In this document: positions 15,447 to 21,771 of the stretch, piece after piece
Layout: every line of letters begins with the position of its first letter
Position numbering within the stretch: the first letter of the stretch is position 1
Origin: Pseudomonadota bacterium
Lineage (GTDB): Bacteria > Pseudomonadota > Gammaproteobacteria > Steroidobacterales > Woeseiaceae
Assembly: GCA_022565135.1 (NCBI GenBank)
Contig: JADFKA010000002.1
Location: 1 to 25,990, forward strand
Length of the DNA stretch: 25,990 nucleotides
Direction of reading: 5' to 3'
The notes under the pieces: model-generated
What the model saw: only the letters and a program-made list of their open reading frames with translations
Database searches by the model: none
Told to the model about the DNA's origin: nothing
Translations under genes and position numbers: made by a program

Positions 15447-16514
15447 TCAGCTGACCTGTTTCAAGTCACCGTGTTCCACGTGAAACACGCTCGCAGCTTC
15501 GGGGAAAAACCGCAGCTCTGTCTCCAGGCTCGTGGCGATGACTTGACAGCCCAGAGCCACCACCCGGCGCATGAGCCGCTGCAGACTGTGGCTGTCAAGC
15601 TCTGCGGCCGGATCATCGAGTAACAGCAACAACGGCCGCTCGAGCGCCGCCTGCGCCGTTTCCGTCGCAGCAAGGATCATCGCGCAGGCAAGCAGCTTCT
15701 GTTGGCCCCGAGACACGAGCTTGCGCGCCCGGCGCGCATCGTACATCAGTTTAAGGTCCGCTCGGTGCGGGCCGTATTGAGTGCTACCTTGTTGCAGGTC
15801 TCGCTCCATGCTGTCCTCAAGCGCCTTCAATAGCCCCTTGTCTTCGTTCCAGCCCGGCTGATACTCGAAGCCCACCCCACTGCCGACCAGATCTTGCCCG
15901 GCCTCTTCCAGCCGCCCTGTAACGACCTCAAGCGCCTGGCGCCGGCCGCTATCAATACGCCCGGCAAGCTCAACGAAGCTAGCATTCCAGCCATCCATGG
16001 TCGTTATGGCGGTCGCGGATCTGAGCGCCGCGTTGCGCTGTTTCAGCGCCCGACGAAAGCGTCGCCACAGGTCCAGAAAGCCCGGTTCCACGTGAAACGC
16101 AATCCAGTCCAGATAACGGCGGCGTTGCTCTGGCGCGCCACCGACGAGATTGTGTACATCCGGGTCGATAATCTGCAACGGCAATACGGCCGCAAGCGCT
16201 GCAGAGCCGCCATCGACATCACCATCTATACGGATCTCCAGTCCTTCGTGGCTGTTGCGAACCCCCACCTTCGACTCTCTTGCCCCGACATCGACGTGGC
16301 CAAACAGCACGAACTCTCGCTCGCCGTGCCGAATGAGGTCCGTCGTTGCAGCGCCACGAAAAGACTTGCCACGGCCAAGATACGCCAACGCCTCCAGAAC
16401 GCTGGTTTTGCCCGACGCGTTCGGACCACAAATAAGGTTGTACTCGCGATCAGCGTCGAGTTCGATACTCTCGAGACAGCGAAAGTTGCACGCCGTAAAC
16501 TGCCGAATCGGCAT
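15447..16514 (-). CDS. recF: RecF recombination/repair ATPase
   Basis: 355 residues from ATG 16514. SMC-like ABC ATPase that, with RecO and RecR, loads RecA at single-strand gaps. The Walker A motif GPNASGKTS is at residues 30-38, the ABC signature is the LVSRGQQKLLACAMILA region, and the Walker B motif LLLLLDDPAAELD is followed by the D-loop. An in-frame TTG immediately after the dnaN stop (16535) is possible, but ATG 16514 has GAGGT at suitable spacing and fits the family N-terminus. The coding sequence contains two parS-like sites (15472-15487 and 16085-16098); the first encodes part of the C-terminal VFHVEHGD. Confidence 0.97.
   Translation of the reverse strand: MPIRQFTACNFRCLESIELDADREYNLICGPNASGKTSVLEALAYLGRGKSFRGAATTDLIRHGEREFVLFGHVDVGARESKVGVRNSHEGLEIRIDGDVDGGSAALAAVLPLQIIDPDVHNLVGGAPEQRRRYLDWIAFHVEPGFLDLWRRFRRALKQRNAALRSATAITTMDGWNASFVELAGRIDSGRRQALEVVTGRLEEAGQDLVGSGVGFEYQPGWNEDKGLLKALEDSMERDLQQGSTQYGPHRADLKLMYDARRARKLVSRGQQKLLACAMILAATETAQAALERPLLLLLDDPAAELDSHSLQRLMRRVVALGCQVIATSLETELRFFPEAASVFHVEHGDLKQVS
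15472..15487. promoter_or_regulatory. parS: parS centromere site (perfect consensus)
   Basis: TGTTCCACGTGAAACA is identical to the 16-bp parS consensus bound by chromosomal ParB. It lies inside the 3' end of recF, about 2.2 kb from the probable oriC, the expected position for origin segregation. A 16-bp match is very unlikely by chance in 26 kb, and a second close match lies 612 bp away. Confidence 0.9.
16085..16098. promoter_or_regulatory. parS: Second parS-like site
   Basis: GTTCCACGTGAAAC is identical to the 14-bp parS core; only the outermost base on each side (G and G instead of T and A) departs from the 16-bp consensus. Also inside recF, 612 bp centre to centre from the first site. Probably functional, perhaps with lower affinity. 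Confidence 0.8.
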
Positions 16515-16535
16515 TGCAGAGACCTCGAAACGCAA

Positions 16536-17633
16536 CTAGAGTCGCATGGGCATCACAACAAATTTGCTGTCCTCGTTCCCCGGTTGTCTAATCAAGCAGC
16601 TTGAGTTGCTATCCAAAACCGATAGCGTAACCGTATCGCCCTCAATTGCACCCAGCGCATCGAGCAAGTAATTAACATTAAAGCCTATCTCAATTTCCTC
16701 ACCGCTATACGATACCTCAAGCTCTTCTTCAGCCTCCTCTTGCTCCGGGTTGTGCGCTTGTATGACGATTTCTCCTTCGCGAATGATCAAGCGAATACCG
16801 CGGTACTTCTCATTGGAAAGGATTGCCGTTCTTTGCAGTGCTCCCCGTAGCGCTTTTTTGTCCGCTGTAAGTTCATTGCTCGATTCTTTCGGTATAACGC
16901 GGTCGTATTCCGGAAAGCGGCCATCAATAAGTTTCGACGTAAAACGAATACCCTCAAGTTGAATGCGAACATGATTTGACCCAAGCTCAATATTGAGACT
17001 ACCCTTACCGTTCATGAGACGCTGCAATTCCAAAACGCCTTTTCTCGGCACAATCACTTGCTGGTCATCAAGCGCAGCACCGTCAATCTTGATCTCGCAC
17101 AAAGCCAGGCGATGCCCATCAGTTGCTACTGCCCGCAATTGATTGCCACTAGTTTCAAGAAGCATTCCATTGAGATAATAACGTACGTCCTGTTGCGCCA
17201 TGGAAAAATGCGTTTTTTCAATCAACCGACCCAGCAGCTTTTGTTCAACCGTTATTGTTTGTCCTGCCTTGATATCTTCGATAGTCGGAAACTCTGCTGC
17301 TGGCAATGTTGCAAGACTAAATTTGCTTCTCCCCGACCGTATAACCAGTTTTTCACCTGATACGCTAATATCAATATCAGCTCCTTCTGGCAATGCTCGA
17401 CAGATATCCAGTAACTTCCTGCCAGATACTGTAATTTCCCCATCCGAATCGACCGTTACTTCCGCTTGGGCAACCAACTCGACCTCAAGGTCTGTTGCTG
17501 TAACAGCAAGCTCACCGTTACGCGCAACAAGAAGAACATTCGACAAAATCGGCATTGTCTGCCTTCTTTCAACAACACCAATTACTGCCTGGAGCGGCTT
17601 TAAAAGGACGTCACGAGCAGCTCTTAGCTTCAT
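16536..17633 (-). CDS. dnaN: DNA polymerase III beta subunit (sliding clamp)
   Basis: 365 residues from ATG 17633. Forms the ring-shaped dimer that tethers polymerase III to DNA. Family landmarks are LLKPLQAVIGVVERRQTMPILSN at the N-terminus, ATDLEVELVA, FPTIED, the VATDGHRLA loop, DGRFPEYDRVIPK, and the C-terminal end FVVMPMRL, which forms part of the partner-binding pocket. A GTG nine bases upstream (17642) is in frame, but ATG 17633 has AGGTG at good spacing. It lies 208 bp after dnaA, separated by the probable origin, and is followed by recF. Confidence 0.98.
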   Translation of the reverse strand: MKLRAARDVLLKPLQAVIGVVERRQTMPILSNVLLVARNGELAVTATDLEVELVAQAEVTVDSDGEITVSGRKLLDICRALPEGADIDISVSGEKLVIRSGRSKFSLATLPAAEFPTIEDIKAGQTITVEQKLLGRLIEKTHFSMAQQDVRYYLNGMLLETSGNQLRAVATDGHRLALCEIKIDGAALDDQQVIVPRKGVLELQRLMNGKGSLNIELGSNHVRIQLEGIRFTSKLIDGRFPEYDRVIPKESSNELTADKKALRGALQRTAILSNEKYRGIRLIIREGEIVIQAHNPEQEEAEEELEVSYSGEEIEIGFNVNYLLDALGAIEGDTVTLSVLDSNSSCLIRQPGNEDSKFVVMPMRL

Positions 17634-17699
17634 GGATTTCACCTGTTAATAAATATTGAAAAATGATCTATTATTACTATTATTAAGGCAGCAAGGTCC

Positions 17700-17708
17700 T
17701 GTGGATAA
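17700..17708 (-). promoter_or_regulatory. DnaA box 1
   Basis: TGTGGATAA on the plus strand, a perfect TTATCCACA on the minus strand. It sits within the AT-rich part of the dnaA-dnaN gap. Confidence 0.8.
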
Positions 17709-17797
17709 TTATATTTTTACTTTAAAAAACAAATAGTTATTGTTACTTGGCTGTAGTATAAGCACGCGTATGGACGGTTGTTGACGAGTGAATATGC

Positions 17798-17806
17798 TGT
17801 GGATAA
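17798..17806 (-). promoter_or_regulatory. DnaA box 2
   Basis: TGTGGATAA, a perfect match, in the same orientation as box 1 and 98 bp from it. Confidence 0.8.
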
Positions 17807-17832
17807 ATAATTCGTCTAAAGTTGTACACTCG

Positions 17833-17841
17833 TTATCCACA
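17833..17841 (+). promoter_or_regulatory. DnaA box 3
   Basis: TTATCCACA, a perfect match in opposite orientation, directly abutting the dnaA stop codon. Confidence 0.8.
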
Positions 17842-19179
17842 TTATCCTGTCAAAGTTCTCAATAAATTCAAGTAATCATTATCAATGCGCTTATCTGATT
17901 CGCGCAATGATTCAATCTTTCGACAACCGTGCAAAATTGTTGTGTGGTCGCGACCGCCAAAAGCATCGCCAATTTCCGGTAGACTATGGTTAGTTAATTC
18001 TTTAGCCAACGCCATCGCAACTTGTCGAGGTCTGGCGATGGATCGGTTGCGCCGCTTTGACAATAAATCGGTAACGCGAATTTTAAAATAATCAGCGACT
18101 GTCTTTTGAATATTTTCAATTGAGACCAGGCGAGCTTGAACGGCAAGCAAGTCACGCAGTGCTTCCTTCGCAAATTCGAGATTGATCGGCCGATCGGTAA
18201 ATCGAGAATTAGCGATAACGCGCCGCAGCGCGCCTTCGAGTTCACGAACGTTAGAGCGAATTCTTTTAGCGATGAAAAAAGCAACTTCCTCGGGCAGGAC
18301 AACGCCTTCGGCATACGCTTTACTCATGAGAATAGCGACAGAGGTTTCCAGTTCTGGTGGCTCGATTGCGACCGTGAGGCCCCAGCCAAAGCGCGATTTA
18401 AGGCGTTCCTCAAGCCCATTGACCTCTTTCGGATATCGATCACAAGTTAAAACTATTTGTCGTTGACCTTCAAGCAACGCATTAAAAGTATGGAAAAATT
18501 CTTCCTGCGATCGTTCCTTGCCGGCAAAAAACTGGATGTCATCAATGAGTAAAGCATCCAGCGATCGATAATAACGTTTGAATTCGGAAATTTTATTGTG
18601 CTGTAGGCCGCGCACCATGTCACCAACAAAACGCTCCGAGTGAACATAGGCAACGCGGGCAGATGGGTTTCTTTCCAGCATAGCGTTGCCGAGCGCGTGC
18701 ATCAGGTGTGTCTTGCCAAGACCGACGCCCCCATAGATAAAAAGAGGGTTGTAGGACTTGCCGGGATTTTCTGCAATCTGAACTGCCGCTGCCCTGGCAA
18801 GTTGATTACTTTTGCCTTCGACAAAGCTGTCAAATGTAAACACCGGGCTTAGCCGCGATTCAAGTGCCGCCGGTGTAGGAGCAGGAATGGGCGCAGGTTG
18901 CGGTCTTTGATTGCGGATCTCGACAACCTCTGGTTGTCGAGATCCAACCTCGACGATAACTTTGGTGGTCGCTCCGCATTCATCAACGATCTGCAGAATT
19001 CGTTCAATGTAATGTTCCTTTAACCAATCTACGACGAAGTGATTCGGTGCGAGCAGCCGCAAGACTTTGCCGTCTTCGACGGCCTGGAGCGGTCGGATCC
19101 AGGTATTGAACTGTTGTTCGGGGAGCTCCGCTTGTAAGTTACGGATGCAGCGGTTCCAGAGCGGGATCTCGGCAGGCAA
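17842..19179 (-). CDS. dnaA: Chromosomal replication initiator DnaA
   Basis: 445 residues from TTG 19179. AAA+ protein that binds DnaA boxes, melts oriC and recruits the helicase. Domain I (IPLWNRCIRNLQAELPEQQFNTWIRPLQ) matches the E. coli N-terminus. A proline-rich domain II linker (PQPAPIPAPTPAA) lies near residues 93-103. Walker A GGVGLGKTH is at 150-158, Walker B LLIDD at 210-214, and the domain IV box-binding signature GRDHTTILHGCRKIE lies in the last 40 residues. No ATG is near the conserved start. The TTG at 19179 sits behind GGGGA at good spacing and gives MPAEIPLW, so I prefer it; the frame remains open to 19299, but that extension is not DnaA-like. It is divergent from rpmH. Confidence 0.97.
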   Translation of the reverse strand: MPAEIPLWNRCIRNLQAELPEQQFNTWIRPLQAVEDGKVLRLLAPNHFVVDWLKEHYIERILQIVDECGATTKVIVEVGSRQPEVVEIRNQRPQPAPIPAPTPAALESRLSPVFTFDSFVEGKSNQLARAAAVQIAENPGKSYNPLFIYGGVGLGKTHLMHALGNAMLERNPSARVAYVHSERFVGDMVRGLQHNKISEFKRYYRSLDALLIDDIQFFAGKERSQEEFFHTFNALLEGQRQIVLTCDRYPKEVNGLEERLKSRFGWGLTVAIEPPELETSVAILMSKAYAEGVVLPEEVAFFIAKRIRSNVRELEGALRRVIANSRFTDRPINLEFAKEALRDLLAVQARLVSIENIQKTVADYFKIRVTDLLSKRRNRSIARPRQVAMALAKELTNHSLPEIGDAFGGRDHTTILHGCRKIESLRESDKRIDNDYLNLLRTLTG

Positions 19180-19272
19180 AAAAGTCCCCAAAATAGTGCG
19201 AAATTTGCAGATACGAAGCAAGATCGGGCAGTCTATACCGTCTGCCGAGGCACCGCCAGATGGTCCCGCCAA

Positions 19273-19311
19273 AGGCCCGGCAGCGCAACAGAGCGCCATG
19301 TTGCCGGGCCT
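19273..19311. other. Inverted repeat between dnaA and rpmH
   Basis: AGGCCCGGCA (19273-19282) and TGCCGGGCCT (19302-19311) are perfect 10-bp arms. An alternative inner pairing CAACA/TGTTG extends the stem with a bulge. It lies immediately beside a TTGACA element (19315-19320), in the divergent control region of dnaA and rpmH. It may be an operator or a transcript hairpin; there is no T-run typical of a terminator. Confidence 0.55.
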
Positions 19312-19314
19312 CTA

Positions 19315-19343
19315 TTGACACTGTGAAACCATCTGCGTAATCT
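19315..19343 (+). promoter_or_regulatory. Candidate sigma70 promoter for rpmH-rnpA
   Basis: A perfect -35 TTGACA (19315-19320) is followed after 17 bp by TAATCT (19338-19343), a weak -10. Position and spacing suit the rpmH operon start about 70 bp ahead of the gene. The poor -10 keeps this tentative. Confidence 0.35.
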
Positions 19344-19414
19344 TGCCGCCCTTCCGCGTGTAGCATCGGCGACGGTCGACAGAATACTGCTGTAATACTC
19401 AAGGGCCCCAGCAA

Positions 19415-19549
19415 ATGAAACGCACGTATCAGCCAAGTAAAATCAAACGCGCACGCACACACGGTTTTCGAGCGCGCATGGCGACGAAAGCCGGGCGCCT
19501 TGTTCTCAAGCGACGTCGGGCCAAGGGTCGCGCCAAGTTGACGCCGTAA
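19415..19549 (+). CDS. rpmH: 50S ribosomal protein L34
   Basis: 44 residues starting MKRTYQPSKIKRARTHGFRA, with the family pattern RMATKAGRLVLKRRRAKGRAKLTP to the end. This is essentially invariant L34, the smallest and most basic large-subunit protein. AAGG (19401-19404) is a slightly distant Shine-Dalgarno. It is the first gene of the plus-strand rpmH-rnpA-yidC-mnmE cluster, divergent from dnaA, the classic arrangement beside bacterial origins. A short gene that simple length filters would miss. Confidence 0.98.
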   Translation: MKRTYQPSKIKRARTHGFRARMATKAGRLVLKRRRAKGRAKLTP

Positions 19550-19648
19550 CGAAGCTCGATAGCGTCGAAGGCGATCGTCACGACGGCGAATAAACATTTA
19601 CAATTACCCGGCAGCGCGCCATACCGGTTTCGAAGCAACAACCGGCTG

Positions 19649-19990
19649 TTGGATGCTGCGGCATTTGGTCGCGTTTTTAAAACAGCAACACGCTGCCGCG
19701 ATAAATGGTTTACGGTGCTATGCATAGACAACAAGACTGAAACGGCACGGCTGGGCCTCGCCATCTCGAAAAAACATTGTCGCGCTGCAGCATCAAGAAA
19801 CAAAATCAAGCGCATTGTCAGGGAATCGTTTCGGCAGCACCAGGCGACACTGGCGGGGCTCGACATCGTCGTCATCAATCAACCTGCCGCTAGCATGGGC
19901 AGCAATCAGCAGCTTTTTGACAGCCTCGCTGGCCACTGGCAGCGCAGTGACAGGCCGGAAAATAAAGTAATCGCTCAGGACGAGGAATGA
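19649..19990 (+). CDS. rnpA: Ribonuclease P protein component; true start uncertain
   Basis: Basic protein cofactor of RNase P, which matures the 5' ends of tRNAs. Recognisable by FGRVFKTATRCRDKWFTV, ARLGLAISKKHCRAAASRNKIKRIVRESFR (the RNR-box helix, here RNK) and LAGLDIVVINQPAA. The given TTG start yields 113 residues but has no Shine-Dalgarno and cuts into the conserved N-terminal RLLDAAAF segment. The reading frame is open back to the rpmH stop (19550), encoding a plausible basic lead-in ending APYRFRSNNRLL. That 5' stretch holds no ATG or GTG in any plus-strand frame, so translation may begin at a rare codon (for example GTC 19577, behind AAGG) or a base may be wrong. It directly abuts yidC with no yidD between. 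Confidence 0.9.
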   Translation: MDAAAFGRVFKTATRCRDKWFTVLCIDNKTETARLGLAISKKHCRAAASRNKIKRIVRESFRQHQATLAGLDIVVINQPAASMGSNQQLFDSLAGHWQRSDRPENKVIAQDEE

Positions 19991-21700
19991 ATGGATAACC
20001 AACGACTGCTGACATGGGCGTTCTTTGGGATGATGGCATGGATGACGTACCAGGCCTGGCAACTGGACTATGCGCGGTCGTTAACACCGCTCGTAGTAGC
20101 TGACGCCCCGGCAGTAGAACCGTTGGACAGCGGTTTACCGGAACTGGCGGAACGGGAGCAACCGCCCGACAGTGAAATTGACGCACCCATGGTTCTGCCG
20201 GCTGCCGACGTCGAGCAGCTGCGCGAGGATGACCGGCTCGTAGCCGCCATTCGCGTCGAGACGGATGTATTGGACATCGAGATCAGTATGCTGGGAGGCA
20301 CACTGCAGCGGGCGAGAATGCTGGAGTACCCGATAGCCAAGGATCGGCCAGATCAGCTCGTCAGCCTGCTAAGCACGGACCCAAACGCAGTCGGCCTCAT
20401 TCAGTCAGGATTGCGTTCGACCGGTGATGGGCCGGAGGCGAACCACCGCGCTAATTTTGCAAGTGCGCGAACGAACTACACGATCGATAGCACCGGCGTT
20501 CTTATCGTGCCAATGACATGGGCGGACGGCCACGGCATCTCGGTTGAGAAGCGCTTTCGATTTACGCGCGGCAGCTACAAGATCGAGCTTACACAAACCG
20601 TAACGAACCGCAGCGACATATCGTGGCGGGGCGCAGAGTACGTGCAAATTTTGCGGGCGTCGTTCGTGCAAGAGCGATCGATGTTTGATGTCGACTCCTA
20701 TTCGTTTGTGGGCCCGATCATTTATGACGGCGACAAGTCGGAAAAGCTCAAGCGCGACGATTTGATCGATGACGGCGCGTATGCAATCACGGCAACGAAC
20801 GGCTGGGTAGGTGCAATTCAGCATCACTTCGTAACCGCGGTAATTCCAGCACCGGGCACGAGCCAGCGCTTTAACGTGTCGGTTCGCGGACAGATATCTA
20901 CGGCGAGCGCGATTGGACCTACGGTGGTTGTCGAGCCAGGGGAAAGCCATTCATTCCAGACAACAATTTTCATTGGCCCGAAATTACAATCACAACTCGA
21001 AGAAATTGATTCGAGCCTGAAGCTCACGGTCGACTATGGTTGGCTGACTATAATTTCGCAGCCGCTGTTCTGGCTTTTGGGCAAGGCGTTTAGCCTGTTC
21101 GGCAATTGGGGCGTGGCCATCATTTCGGTGACCGTTCTGATCAAGCTCGCGTTTTACAAGCTTACCGAAGCGAGCGGCCGGTCAATGGCGAAGATGCGAA
21201 ATCTGCAGCCGCGCATCAAGGCCTTGCAGGAACGCTACAAGGACGACAAGCAACAGCAAAGCCAGGCGATGATGGACCTCTACAAGCGGGAAAAGGTGAA
21301 TCCGGCTGCCGGTTGCTTGCCGATTCTTATCCAGATGCCGTTTTTCCTGGCGTTCTATTGGGTGCTTCTCGAAAGCGTTGAGATGCGTCAGGCGCCCTTC
21401 GCGCTGTGGATCACCGACCTGTCTACGCGAGATCCATTCTTCATCTTGCCGCTTATCATGGGTGCGGCAATGTTCTTCCAGCAGCGGCTCAATCCACAGG
21501 TTGGCGACCCGATACAGGTCAAGGTCATGCAGATCATGCCTGTCATTTTCACGGTGTTTTTTGCGTTCTTCCCGTCCGGCCTGGTGCTTTACTGGGTTAC
21601 CAACACGCTGTTGTCTATCGCCCAGCAATGGAAGATCAACCAGGTCGTTGAGCGGGAAGGGAAGCAGCAGCAAGGGAGCAAGAAGCCTAAGGGCGACTAG
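19991..21700 (+). CDS. yidC: YidC membrane protein insertase
   Basis: 569 residues. Inserts and folds inner-membrane proteins, alone or with SecYEG. The first transmembrane helix (LLTWAFFGMMAWMTYQAW, about residues 6-23) is followed by the large periplasmic domain (about 25-350) typical of Gram-negative YidC. The conserved five-helix core then includes SMAKMRNLQPRIKALQERYKDDKQ (cytoplasmic hairpin), KVNPAAGCLPILIQMPFFLAFYW, VEMRQAPFALWI, DPFFILPLIMGAAMFFQQ and MPVIFTVFFAFFPSGLVLYW. A basic C-terminal tail (QQQGSKKPKG) could contact the ribosome. GAGGA just before the ATG overlaps the rnpA 3' end, implying coupling. Confidence 0.98.
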   Translation: MDNQRLLTWAFFGMMAWMTYQAWQLDYARSLTPLVVADAPAVEPLDSGLPELAEREQPPDSEIDAPMVLPAADVEQLREDDRLVAAIRVETDVLDIEISMLGGTLQRARMLEYPIAKDRPDQLVSLLSTDPNAVGLIQSGLRSTGDGPEANHRANFASARTNYTIDSTGVLIVPMTWADGHGISVEKRFRFTRGSYKIELTQTVTNRSDISWRGAEYVQILRASFVQERSMFDVDSYSFVGPIIYDGDKSEKLKRDDLIDDGAYAITATNGWVGAIQHHFVTAVIPAPGTSQRFNVSVRGQISTASAIGPTVVVEPGESHSFQTTIFIGPKLQSQLEEIDSSLKLTVDYGWLTIISQPLFWLLGKAFSLFGNWGVAIISVTVLIKLAFYKLTEASGRSMAKMRNLQPRIKALQERYKDDKQQQSQAMMDLYKREKVNPAAGCLPILIQMPFFLAFYWVLLESVEMRQAPFALWITDLSTRDPFFILPLIMGAAMFFQQRLNPQVGDPIQVKVMQIMPVIFTVFFAFFPSGLVLYWVTNTLLSIAQQWKINQVVEREGKQQQGSKKPKGD

Positions 21701-21721
21701 CCCGTACGGGTTTCCTGTTAC

Positions 21722-21761
21722 GACCACGCAGAGGATCTGCACTGCGGCGAAAGCTGTGGTC
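21722..21761 (+). promoter_or_regulatory. Possible structured RNA leader of mnmE
   Basis: The 40 nt ending 10 nt before the mnmE start can fold as a three-way junction. The closing stem is GACCA/TGGTC, the second helix is GCAGA-GGA-TCTGC (21728-21740), and the third is CGGC-GAAA-GCTG, capped by a GNRA tetraloop. I recognise no known riboswitch class. Chance folding cannot be excluded from one sequence. Confidence 0.35.
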
Positions 21762-21771
21762 TCATTGGTGT

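Larger units (their letters stand above)
17634..17841. other. oriC: Probable replication origin (oriC) between dnaA and dnaN
   Basis: This 208-bp gap contains three perfect 9-mer DnaA boxes: TGTGGATAA at 17700-17708 and 17798-17806, and TTATCCACA at 17833-17841. It also has a strongly AT-rich stretch (about 17641-17760, including runs such as TTATTACTATTATTAA and TTTTTACTTTAAAAAAC) suitable as an unwinding element. It is by far the most AT-rich segment I see in the window. The other candidate gap, between rpmH and dnaA, has no perfect box. The dnaN promoter must also lie here. Confidence 0.8.

Noticed and set aside
21700..21716. CCCGTACGGG followed by TTTCCTGTT after yidC as an intrinsic terminator
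   Set aside because: The palindrome leaves at most a 3-bp stem with a 4-nt loop, too weak, and the T-tract is broken; yidC and mnmE are probably co-transcribed.
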